DNA from: an uncultured Peptococcaceae bacterium
GTDB taxonomy: Bacteria; Bacillota; Peptococcia; Peptococcales; Peptococcaceae
Length of the DNA: 12,579 nt
NCBI GenBank assembly: GCA_900553245.1
Contig: USCP01000031.1
Location: 1-12,579, forward strand
Direction of reading: 5' to 3'
How positions within the stretch are numbered: the first letter of the stretch is position 1; each line of letters begins with the position of its first letter. Of this stretch, positions 1 to 6,395 are shown in pieces. A model generated the notes under the pieces. It did not search any database. It was not told the DNA's origin and saw nothing but the letters and a program-made list of their open reading frames with translations. A program made the position numbers and the translations under genes.

Positions 1-683
1 GCCGCCTTAGTGAACAGGCTTTCATGCTTCGGCAAGCGAATGGTGCGCGCGCCTTGTACATTTTCTACAGCACTGGCCTTGGCCGCTTGCTGCGCCGGTC
101 GCCATGCACTCACCAGCACCGTCACAAAGGACACCGCCGCCGATGCCACTAACGCCGGCGGTGACACCGTCCACGTCAAATGAAAGGTCAGCTTTTTGAT
201 CATGATGTGACTTAGTGCATTGAGGGCATCGAGGCCGTTGTTTACCACCGCAATACCGATGGCACTCAATCCCAGCCCTGCCAGAATCCCCAAAGGAATC
301 CCTACCGCAGCCAACAGCACCCCTTCATAAAGAATACACTGTCCAATTTGACGCGGTGTTGCCCCCACACATTTTAAAAGCCCCAGCTCCTGCATGCGTT
401 CACGGGCGCTAATGCGAAACACATTGGTGATGACAACAATCGCCATCACTGCCACCATCAGCCCGAGCACCAGCGCCGGAATGCCCAATAGTACGGTGTA
501 GGTTTGCCCGTATTGACCATAGCCTTTACCGAGCATCCCTTCAAGCATGCCATGGGCACAAACCACAAAGGTTGCCACCATGGTGGTCAAAGCCGTTGAA
601 AGCACAATCGCAGCCACCGTCCAACCGCTTCGCATCGGATTGCGTCTGAGCTGCGACCATGCCAGTTTGATTAGCACATTCAT
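1..683 (-). CDS. FtsX-like ABC transporter permease, N-terminal 227 residues (gene runs off the left edge)
   Basis: The frame is open from an ATG at 681-683 to the window edge, so the C-terminus is missing. Visible hydrophobic segments lie at about residues 21-43, 63-88, 119-146 and 174-194. The cytoplasmic stretch after the second one (RERMQELGLLKCVGATPRQI, about 94-113) is the hallmark of the FtsX/MacB permease domain. The first FtsX domain follows directly after TM1 with no large extracytoplasmic insert, as in BceB-like permeases, which are usually 600 residues or more. The start codon lies one base after the ATPase stop at 685-687, so the two genes are translationally coupled and the proteins should form one membrane exporter. 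Substrate cannot be told; relatives handle antimicrobial peptides or lipoproteins. This is the only gene of the four-gene module in which I see no damage, but most of it lies outside the window. Confidence 0.88.
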   Translation of the reverse strand, partial: MNVLIKLAWSQLRRNPMRSGWTVAAIVLSTALTTMVATFVVCAHGMLEGMLGKGYGQYGQTYTVLLGIPALVLGLMVAVMAIVVITNVFRISARERMQELGLLKCVGATPRQIGQCILYEGVLLAAVGIPLGILAGLGLSAIGIAVVNNGLDALNALSHIMIKKLTFHLTWTVSPPALVASAAVSFVTVLVSAWRPAQQAAKASAVENVQGARTIRLPKHESLFTKA

Positions 684-684
684 C

Positions 685-1412
685 CTACTCGCCGCCCTTC
701 AAAACTTCATCGCGCAGGAGCTTGCCATCGCCAATGGTCAGAATGCGGTCGGCAGAAAGGGCAATGCGCTCGTCGTGGGTAATGAGGAGCACCGTCTGAT
801 GATATTTGCGATTGGCCATTTGCAAAAGCGCCATCACCTCGCGGCCGGATTGGCTATCAAGGTTACCGGTCGGTTCATCTGCAAGAATAAATGCAGGATC
901 GTTAATGAGCGCACGACCAATCGATACACGTTGCTGCTGTCCACCCGAAAGGGCGCTCGGCAAATGTGTCGCCCGCGCCTCCAATCCGAGCAATGCCAAA
1001 AGCTCTTTCACCTTCGCCTTTTCCGGACGGCGCTTGTCCAGCAAAAACGGCAGCATGATGTTTTCCTCTGCCGTTAAGGTTGGAATCAGATTATAAAATT
1101 GAAAAATCATGCCAATGTTGCGACGTCGAAAAATTGCCCGCTCACTTTCACTAAGGGCATAGAGGTCTTCACCGTCAATCATCACCAACGTGTATCATAG
1201 GGTTCTCCCCCGTCAATCACCCGCTCCCCGCCAGTCGGGCGATCGATGCCACCAATCAGGTTCATTAGGGTCGATTTGCCGGAACCGGAAGCCCCCACAA
1301 TTGCCACAAACTCCCCTTTCTCTACCTCAAAGGACACATGATCCACCGCATGCACAGCGGTGTCGCCTTCGCCGTACACCTTGCATAGGTTTTTGACTTC
1401 TAATACAGCCAT
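685..1412 (-). pseudogene. ABC transporter ATP-binding protein (MacB/LolD/BceA type), split by a frameshift
   Basis: The ATPase partner of the FtsX-like permease is broken in two. The first part begins at ATG 1410-1412, eight bases after an AGGAGG site, and carries Walker A (GASGSGKST, residues 40-48). It ends at a TGA at 1182-1184. The second part continues in another frame to TAG 685-687 and carries the Q-loop (MIFQFYN), the signature LSGGQQQR, Walker B (FILADEP) and the H-loop (LLITHD). Joined, they give the usual length of about 230 residues. The break coincides with an imperfect 38-nt tandem duplication, in which copies of TGATTGACGG start at 1219 and 1181 on the minus strand. The TGA overlaps an ATG as TGATG (1180-1184), so reinitiation could yield a second polypeptide, but neither half alone has a full nucleotide site. 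A sequencing error is possible, yet the inserted bases look like a real duplication. Confidence 0.85.
1158..1220 (-). repeat. Imperfect 38-nt tandem duplication inside the ABC ATPase gene
   Basis: Two copies of roughly 25 nt, at 1196-1220 and 1158-1182, agree at about 20 of 25 positions by hand count and include the ten-base block TGATTGACGG. Their offset is 38 nt, which is not a multiple of three and produces the frameshift. The copies encode similar peptides (VIDGGEPYD and MIDGEDLYA), and only the second fits the family. Confidence 0.7.
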
Positions 1413-1439
1413 TACAGTCACCTCCTAATCGTTTATTTC

Positions 1440-1482
1440 ATCTTACCACGCCAATGTGACTATTCCGTGACTCCGACGTCAC
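1440..1482 (-). promoter_or_regulatory. Putative activator-dependent promoter and OmpR-type operator for the ABC operon
   Basis: Upstream of the ATPase gene, GTGAC-like elements recur every 11 bp: GTGAC at 1456-1460 and 1467-1471, and its inverse GTCAC at 1478-1482. One helical turn between half-sites is typical of OmpR/PhoB-family regulators, and such a regulator is encoded just upstream. A -10-like TAAGAT (minus strand, 1440-1445) has no good -35; the repeats cover that position, as in activated promoters. The role is inferred. Confidence 0.45.
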
Positions 1483-1497
1483 CAAGGCGCGCCACAC

Positions 1498-1527
1498 AAA
1501 AAAAGCCCCTTGCCTTGGCAAAGGGCT
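1498..1527 (-). terminator. Rho-independent terminator after the histidine kinase gene
   Basis: Read on the minus strand, an 11-bp stem (arms 1517-1527 and 1504-1514, one G-T pair) with a very short loop is followed by a run of seven T. It lies just after the kinase stop at 1532-1534 and separates the regulator-kinase transcript from the ABC operon. Confidence 0.85.
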
Positions 1528-1531
1528 AGTC

Positions 1532-2356
1532 TCACTTGAAAAATTTCATCGTAAAGGTGGCACCGTGGCCGTTTCCACCGCCGTCTACGTCGATATCACC
1601 GTGCTGCCCACGCACAATCGCCAAAGCCAGTGGCAAGCCGATGCCCACACCTTGAGGATTGTGAGAGCCTTCAAACCGTTTGAACAAGGTAGGCATGGCG
1701 CTTCGAGCAATCCCTTCGCCGGCATCTTGTACCGAAATCCAACCATACAGCGGATTGTCGCCGCCTTCTACCATCAAGGTGGCCCCCTCCGGGGAAACCT
1801 CACCGGCGTTTTTGAGAAGATTCGTCAACGCCTCCACCGTCCAACGTTTGTCACACACCACCATGGCATCTGCCTTCAATACCGCCTGCTGTGCCTTGAT
1901 GTCCCACGCCACCGCCAAGGGCAATTGCGCCTCTTCCAATAGGGCGCTAACCGCATACGGCTTCGGGTCAAAGCTCACTGCGCCGGCGTCGAGCTTGGCC
2001 ATCTTGAGCAAGCAATCCACCAGCCATTCCATCCGATCCAAGCTGATTTTGATGTTACGCACATAGTCCCCTTGACGTTCCGGTGATGCCGTTGCCATTA
2101 AATCCGCCATGAGCATCATTGAGGTCAACGGCGTTTTGAGCTGATGGCTCACATCCTCCATAAAATCCATAAATAATGCATGCTCCTTGGCAGTGGCATC
2201 CAACTCTTCATTTTTGAGATTGATGAGGGTATGGATGTCATTTTTGAGAATGCTCCACGCCCCTTCCTTGTGGTCACGCACATCCACCGCTTCACCGTCG
2301 ATGGCACGGCGAATGTTTTGGGACAAGGCCCGCACCTCTTGTTTTTTAATGTACAC
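1532..2356 (-). CDS. Sensor histidine kinase lacking the N-terminal membrane sensor region
   Basis: The 274-residue product holds a complete kinase core: a region resembling the juxtamembrane linker (1-60), the H-box DVSHQLKTPLTSM with phospho-acceptor His71, the N-box NLLKNAGEVSP (about 179-189), G1 DAGEGI (211-216) and G2 GVGIGLPLA (236-244). Such kinases partner FtsX-type exporters and normally begin with two membrane helices. Here the protein starts just after where TM2 would end, with no hydrophobic segment. The start is GTG at 2354-2356; an in-frame TGA lies only 18 nt upstream of it, so no longer version can exist. A purine-rich GAGGGGGCGAGG precedes it, and the gene overlaps the regulator end by 11 nt. 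It is either a soluble kinase or a remnant after deletion of the sensor; the neighbouring lesions favour the latter. Confidence 0.8.
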   Translation of the reverse strand: MYIKKQEVRALSQNIRRAIDGEAVDVRDHKEGAWSILKNDIHTLINLKNEELDATAKEHALFMDFMEDVSHQLKTPLTSMMLMADLMATASPERQGDYVRNIKISLDRMEWLVDCLLKMAKLDAGAVSFDPKPYAVSALLEEAQLPLAVAWDIKAQQAVLKADAMVVCDKRWTVEALTNLLKNAGEVSPEGATLMVEGGDNPLYGWISVQDAGEGIARSAMPTLFKRFEGSHNPQGVGIGLPLALAIVRGQHGDIDVDGGGNGHGATFTMKFFK

Positions 2357-2953
2357 GATAGCCTCGCCCCCTCACGGTTTCAATCTCGGCGGCATCTCCC
2401 AGCTTGTCACGAAGCCGTTTGATGTAAACGGTCAAGGTATTGTCCTCGACAAAATTGCCGGTGGCATCCCAAATATCATCCAAAATCTGCTGCCTACTCA
2501 GCAGTTGCCCACGATGGCGCGCAAGGGTTTCGAGTAAACGATATTCCAAGGCCGTCAGATTCACCTCTTGACCGTCAATGCTTGCAGTGCCTGCCACCAC
2601 ATCCAACACCACCGTGCCAATACGAAGTGTATCCCCTTGGGGCAGATGCCGTTTCACCCGCGCCATCAGCTCTCGCAAACGAAAGGGCTTGGTCACATAA
2701 TCCACTGCCCCTTCTTCAAAAGCGTGGACAATCAGATCCTCGTCATCCACCACCGTCAGAAAAATCACCGGCACCCCTGCCAAAGCACGCGCAATGGCCA
2801 TGCCATCGCCATCGGGAAGCTGCATATCCAAAATCGCCAATGCCACCGACCTCTGCGACACAAGTGCCAAGGCCTCCTGCACCGAACCGGCAGCCACTAC
2901 GTCGATGCCCTCTACCGTGAGACCACACCGTCTTCTACCAGCAACACCTGCAT
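2346..2953 (-). pseudogene. OmpR-family response regulator with a frameshifting deletion in the receiver domain
   Basis: The ATG at 2951-2953 follows a GGAGG site and starts a typical receiver (MQVLLVEDG), but this frame stops at TAG 2912-2914. From about 2910 another frame continues with EGIDVVAAGSVQEAL, the phosphorylation site LAILDMQLPDGDG, the switch Thr (FLTVVDDE), the conserved Lys (YVTKPF) and a complete winged-helix DNA-binding domain ending VRGRGYRVH. Compared with the family spacing between VEDD and the EGY-like motif, about 25 nt (8 codons plus a base) are missing, which explains the frame change. A truncated product could begin at GTG 2895-2897, but it would lack beta1, alpha1 and the acidic pocket. 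The DNA-binding half is intact. It probably controlled the downstream ABC operon and paired with the adjoining kinase. Confidence 0.8.
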
Positions 2954-2996
2954 CAATACCGCCTCCGTTCTACACCGTCTTGTCGTCATACTCTCT

Positions 2997-3025
2997 ATTA
3001 TAAAAGCATCGTCACCGATTCTCCA
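2997..3025 (-). promoter_or_regulatory. Promoter of the response regulator-kinase operon
   Basis: On the minus strand a perfect -10 TATAAT (2997-3002) is preceded at 17 bp by TGGAGA (3020-3025, four of six matches to TTGACA). Start-to-ATG distance is about 35 nt. GTGAC (3011-3015), GTGGA (3022-3026) and GTGAG (3032-3036) are spaced 10-11 bp, loosely like the repeats before the ABC operon, so autoregulation is possible. Confidence 0.6.
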
Positions 3026-3049
3026 CCACTTCTCACGATGCGTCCACCG

Positions 3050-3078
3050 TTGCAATTCCAAGACGGTTTTTCTACAAT
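3050..3078 (+). promoter_or_regulatory. Promoter of the aldo/keto reductase-nudC-PPC operon
   Basis: TTGCAA (3050-3055) and TACAAT (3073-3078) are separated by exactly 17 bp on the plus strand. Transcription would begin near 3085, leaving about 25 nt before the ATG at 3110. It diverges from the regulator promoter at 2997-3025. Confidence 0.65.
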
Positions 3079-3109
3079 AAAAAGAGACCCAATGAAAGAA
3101 GATGAGACT

Positions 3110-3925
3110 ATGGAAACCATCACCCTCAATAACGGTGTGGTCATGCCGATGCTAGGCTTCGGCACTTGGGATGTGCGCAACAAAGCCACAGTGTTGCAGG
3201 CTCTTGAGCAGGGCTATCGGCTTATTGACACTGCCCAAATGTACGACAATGAATCCATTGTCGGCGCTGCGCTGCGTGAAAGTGGCCTGGCGCGGACGGA
3301 GGTTTTTATCACCACCAAGCTCTATCGCGATTGTCAAAGTCGTGCCGCCGCCCAAGCCGGCATTGAACGCTCCCTCAATACGCTACAAAGCAACTGGATT
3401 GACCTTTTACTGATACACGAGCCTTATCCGGCAGCCTTGGAAATGTATGAAGCCTTGAAGGACGCTTTGCGAGCAGGTAAGGTGCGCGCGATTGGCATTT
3501 CCAATTTTAACGCCTCGCGCTACGATGACTTTTGTACTCATTGCGACATAATCCCAGCCCTCAATCAAGTCGAATCTCATATCTATTATCCCCAACGCTC
3601 TCTTGCCACACATCTGCACAAAGGCGGCACCCAGATGCAGGCTTGGGGGCCATTTACAGAGGGACGTCGCAATATTTTTGCCGAACCCTTACTGAATGAG
3701 ATTGGTCATCAATACGGTAAAACTGCCGCTCAGGTGGCTCTTCGTTATTTGCTCCAATGTGGCATTGCGGTGGTGGTCAAGTCTGCGCATCCGACACGCA
3801 TGGCAGAAAATCTCGATGTCTTTGACTTTCATCTAACAGCGCCGGAGATGGCACGTCTGGCGACCCTCGATGAAAAACGCTCTCTTTTTGGCTGGTACGA
3901 CCATCCACGGCGCTTCGAGGAATAA
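3110..3925 (+). CDS. Aldo/keto reductase
   Basis: A 271-residue cytoplasmic NAD(P)H-dependent reductase of the aldo/keto reductase superfamily, which reduces aldehydes or ketones to alcohols. It opens with the usual TLNNGVVMPMLGFGTWDV. The catalytic tetrad is visible: Asp40 and Tyr45 in LIDTAQMYDNE, Lys70 in ITTKLY and His103 in LLIHEPYP. Later family motifs are AIGISNFN (about 127-134) and the cofactor segment VVVKSAHPTRMAEN near the C-terminus. The length fits the 2,5-diketogluconate reductase/YvgN-like group. I chose ATG 3110 because the family begins there and the promoter leaves a 25-nt leader; ATG 3092 in the same frame is possible but too close to the start of transcription. It is first in an operon with nudC 31 nt downstream. 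The physiological substrate is unknown. Confidence 0.9.
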   Translation: METITLNNGVVMPMLGFGTWDVRNKATVLQALEQGYRLIDTAQMYDNESIVGAALRESGLARTEVFITTKLYRDCQSRAAAQAGIERSLNTLQSNWIDLLLIHEPYPAALEMYEALKDALRAGKVRAIGISNFNASRYDDFCTHCDIIPALNQVESHIYYPQRSLATHLHKGGTQMQAWGPFTEGRRNIFAEPLLNEIGHQYGKTAAQVALRYLLQCGIAVVVKSAHPTRMAENLDVFDFHLTAPEMARLATLDEKRSLFGWYDHPRRFEE

Positions 3926-3956
3926 ACATCATTCATCAGAAAAAGGAGGCTCCCCT

Positions 3957-4769
3957 ATGCTACACAATATGAAGGACAAGGTCTATCATTGCGAATATAC
4001 CAATCCCGTTCCTCGTCGTGACCGCGATGTGCTTTTGGCCTATAAGGACGGCGCTGTTTTAAGCAGCGAGACAGCCCTACCGCGGCTTTCCGAGGTCAGC
4101 GAGGACGTGCCTTTACAATTTCTGTTTGCCATTTCGGATGTCAATTTTTATTTGCCTCTTACAGCGCTGTCTGAAACGGACGTGCTACACTATCGCGAGA
4201 TTCGCACCTTACGTGCCAAGCTGCCCCAATGGCAGGCCTTTGCCATGGTCACAGGCTTACATCTCGATACGTGGTACCGCGACCACCGCTATTGCGGACG
4301 TTGTGCCACACCACTGACGCACAAGAACGACGAGCGGGCCTTGGTCTGTCCCGAATGTGGACACATTATTTATCCGGACATTGCCATTGCGGTGATTGTC
4401 GGGATTCGTGACGGCGAGCGCATGATTCTTTCTCGCTATGCCCACGGAAACTACCGCAACTATGCGCTGATTGCGGGCTTTGTGGAAATCGGCGAGGCCT
4501 TGGAAGATGCCGTGCGCCGTGAAATTATGGAGGAAGTGGGCCTACGCGTTAAAAACATCCGCTATTTCGACAATCAGCCGTGGGGCTTTTCTCGCTCCCT
4601 CTTGGTGGGCTTTTTCTGTGACCTCGACGGCAGCCCGGATATTACGCTTGACCGCAATGAGCTTTCTGAAGCGCTCTGGATGGAGCGCGAATTTATGCCA
4701 AAAAGCGATGCCACGCTCAGTCTTACCGCCAAAATGATGGAAGCCTTTCGTTTAGGCGAGGACATCTAG
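3957..4769 (+). CDS. nudC: NAD(+) diphosphatase (Nudix hydrolase, NudC)
   Basis: The 270-residue protein has the NudC domain order: an N-terminal domain (about 1-110), a zinc ribbon with Cys113, Cys116, Cys131 and Cys134 (CGRC and CPEC), then the Nudix fold. The Nudix box at 174-196 has its conserved G, E, REIMEE and GL in place. The NudC-specific signature follows as QPWGFSRS (207-214; family SQPWPFPxS). NudC splits NAD(H) to NMN(H) and AMP using Mg2+ or Mn2+, and in several bacteria also removes NAD caps from RNA; whether this copy acts on RNA is not visible. Length matches the family (about 260). The ATG follows an AAGGAGG site. Lying between a nicotinamide-cofactor-dependent reductase and a PPC protein, it suggests a role in NAD(H) turnover. 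Confidence 0.93.
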   Translation: MLHNMKDKVYHCEYTNPVPRRDRDVLLAYKDGAVLSSETALPRLSEVSEDVPLQFLFAISDVNFYLPLTALSETDVLHYREIRTLRAKLPQWQAFAMVTGLHLDTWYRDHRYCGRCATPLTHKNDERALVCPECGHIIYPDIAIAVIVGIRDGERMILSRYAHGNYRNYALIAGFVEIGEALEDAVRREIMEEVGLRVKNIRYFDNQPWGFSRSLLVGFFCDLDGSPDITLDRNELSEALWMEREFMPKSDATLSLTAKMMEAFRLGEDI

Positions 4770-4788
4770 AACCCAAAGGAGGTCAATC

Positions 4789-5220
4789 ATGCAAACTTTT
4801 GTTTCCAATCAAGTCGGTCGCACCTTTATCCTAAAACTTGAACAGGGTGAGGATCTTATCGAGGGCATCGAGTCTTTGATTGCCACGCACCATGTCGCCA
4901 ATGCGGTCATTCTCACTGGTATTGCCACCTTAGACCGCACCTCTCTCAATGTGGTACAAGGCACCGATTATCCCATCGATTTTATCACCGACCATCAGCA
5001 AACCGCCTGTGAGGTGGTCGCCATCGACGGCTTTATCTGTGATGGCGATGTGCACCTTCACGGGGTGCTTGCTGATACCACTCACACCTACGCCGGCCAT
5101 CTCAACCGCGGCTGTCGCATCCTTTATTTGTCAGAGGTGGTTATTCAAGAGCTGTTAGACCTCAATATCGAACGCCACCCCAATGCACACGGTGTTTCTC
5201 AGATTTTTGAAAAGGCATAA
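4789..5220 (+). CDS. PPC/DUF296 domain protein
   Basis: A 143-residue single-domain protein that matches the plant-and-prokaryote-conserved (PPC, DUF296) family. The N-terminal motif RTFILKLEQGEDLIEGI (11-27) and the later HLHGVLAD (89-96) plus AGHL (102-105) are characteristic. His89, His91 and His104 are placed like the metal-binding histidines seen in bacterial PPC structures. The family forms trimers; in plants the domain is fused to AT-hooks, but the role of stand-alone bacterial copies is poorly known. There is no signal peptide or membrane segment. It begins 19 nt after nudC with a strong AAAGGAGGT site and is the last gene before the terminator, so it is co-transcribed with the reductase and nudC. 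Family is fairly sure; function is unknown. Confidence 0.82.
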   Translation: MQTFVSNQVGRTFILKLEQGEDLIEGIESLIATHHVANAVILTGIATLDRTSLNVVQGTDYPIDFITDHQQTACEVVAIDGFICDGDVHLHGVLADTTHTYAGHLNRGCRILYLSEVVIQELLDLNIERHPNAHGVSQIFEKA

Positions 5221-5263
5221 AAAAATAAGAGCGCTTCCAATCATTGGAAACGCTCTTATTTTT
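5221..5263. terminator. Bidirectional rho-independent terminator
   Basis: Arms 5221-5233 and 5251-5263 form a 13-bp stem, extended by TTCCA/TGGAA (5235-5239 and 5245-5249) around a five-base loop with one C-A mismatch. It has A-runs on one side and T-runs on the other, so it serves both the PPC gene (plus) and the serine hydrolase gene (minus), whose stop codon lies within it. Confidence 0.9.
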
Positions 5264-6225
5264 TATCGTTGAATCAATGTATTTTCAACAAGATTTGCGA
5301 CAGCCTTCACATTTTCAATGCCGGCATCCTCATCTTCTGCGGTGAGATCTGTCGTCATAATGCACAAAATATAGTCACGGTCCTTGGTGTAAACAATGGC
5401 TACATCGTGCTGTTGTTTGTCGGTTTCGCCGGTTTTATTGGCAATTTTGATTTCTCTTGCGGTCCCGGCAGGAATCTTGGTATCGATTTCTTGCATACTT
5501 AACAGCTCAAGCATGGCTTCGGAAGCAGCATAAGACACACATTCATTGTTATAGATACGTTCCAACAACAAGCCACAGTCCATGCTGCTGGTTTCATTTA
5601 AGACACTTGGATCCTCAGAAGCGCTTTCAGCAGGAGATTCTGCCGGATGTAAGGTATGAACAACCACGGTATCGTTATAATCCTGCTGTGACAAATAAGC
5701 ATTGACGACTGCACAGCCTTCGGTAAAGCTATGCAACGGGCTGTGCATACGTACCAATTCGTTGAAGGATTCGTTGTCCGAACGCACAATCATATTTTCC
5801 AGCAAGCTGTCGATAATGGTCTGCGCCTCTTGCTCCCCATAAATCATTGACGCATTGGCAAGCACACGGTCCATATTGGCATAGGTACTTTCCATCACAT
5901 AGAGCTTAATCAAGCTAGCCGCATACATGGGTTCGTCGTTCATACTCATCGTCAAACCGTGACGAAGGTCCTTCACATAAATATTCCATTTCCCGTCTAC
6001 ATTTTCCAGGTAGTCGTGCAACAAAATTTCCAAGCTGTCCATGCGTTCCTCGCTGGCTTGACAATCCTGCGCTTCCTCACTGAACGGAATATTCACGCGC
6101 CCTTCACCGTTGGTAGAAAGATCGCCCACCAAAAACAGCAAGCCAATCGCCATAATCAGTGATGCAATCACACCACCGGACACGCGATGCCCATACTTTT
6201 TGTCGTTTTCATTTTCGTTTTGCAA
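5263..6225 (-). CDS. Membrane-anchored serine hydrolase, class A beta-lactamase/transpeptidase fold
   Basis: The 320-residue product has a short cytoplasmic N-terminus, one membrane helix (about 16-34) and an extracytoplasmic catalytic domain. All three penicillin-recognising motifs are present: SLIK (104-107, nucleophile Ser104), SDN (149-151) and KTG (264-266). The omega-loop ExxLN motif that supplies the deacylating Glu of true class A beta-lactamases is not recognisable; residues about 190-210 are instead rich in Glu, Ser and Pro. It may therefore be a cell-wall peptidase or an antibiotic-binding protein rather than an efficient beta-lactamase. The start is TTG at 6223-6225, eight bases after AAGGGG; no better ATG precedes it. 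It stands alone, with its own promoter and terminator, and is convergent with the PPC gene. Confidence 0.82.
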   Translation of the reverse strand: MQNENENDKKYGHRVSGGVIASLIMAIGLLFLVGDLSTNGEGRVNIPFSEEAQDCQASEERMDSLEILLHDYLENVDGKWNIYVKDLRHGLTMSMNDEPMYAASLIKLYVMESTYANMDRVLANASMIYGEQEAQTIIDSLLENMIVRSDNESFNELVRMHSPLHSFTEGCAVVNAYLSQQDYNDTVVVHTLHPAESPAESASEDPSVLNETSSMDCGLLLERIYNNECVSYAASEAMLELLSMQEIDTKIPAGTAREIKIANKTGETDKQQHDVAIVYTKDRDYILCIMTTDLTAEDEDAGIENVKAVANLVENTLIQR

Positions 6226-6287
6226 TGTCTTATCCCCTTTTTTGATAGCAGTATAAATATTACGAATTAAAAATACATTCCATAAAT

Positions 6288-6316
6288 AACATACGCTCTC
6301 AATGACATCTCGTCAA
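6288..6316 (-). promoter_or_regulatory. Promoter of the serine hydrolase gene
   Basis: On the minus strand TTGACG (6311-6316, five of six matches) and TATGTT (6288-6293) are separated by 17 bp. The leader to the TTG start would be about 55 nt and is very AT-rich. Confidence 0.55.
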
Positions 6317-6334
6317 GGGGAAAATGCATTGCTG

Positions 6335-6350
6335 TGTGAAAATTTTCGCA
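6335..6350. repeat. 16-bp near-perfect palindrome between the hydrolase and ackA genes
   Basis: TGTGAAAATTTTCGCA pairs with itself at 7 of 8 positions. It lies 19 bp upstream of the hydrolase -35 and just downstream of the ackA terminator, so it could be an operator for the hydrolase. A single copy and no known match, so the role is uncertain. Confidence 0.35.
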
Positions 6351-6351
6351 T

Positions 6352-6381
6352 AAAAAAAACAGCCTTCTAAGAAAGGCTGTT
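6352..6381 (-). terminator. Rho-independent terminator of ackA
   Basis: On the minus strand a 9-bp stem AACAGCCTT/AAGGCTGTT (6373-6381 and 6358-6366) with a six-base loop is followed by a T-run. It lies 14 nt after the ackA stop and closes the transporter-ackA transcription unit. Confidence 0.9.
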
Positions 6382-6395
6382 TTTTGAGTTTGAAC

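Noticed and set aside
1182..1188. Programmed ribosomal frameshift in the ABC ATPase
   Set aside because: There is no slippery heptamer at the junction, and the extra 38 nt would add family-foreign residues even after a shift.
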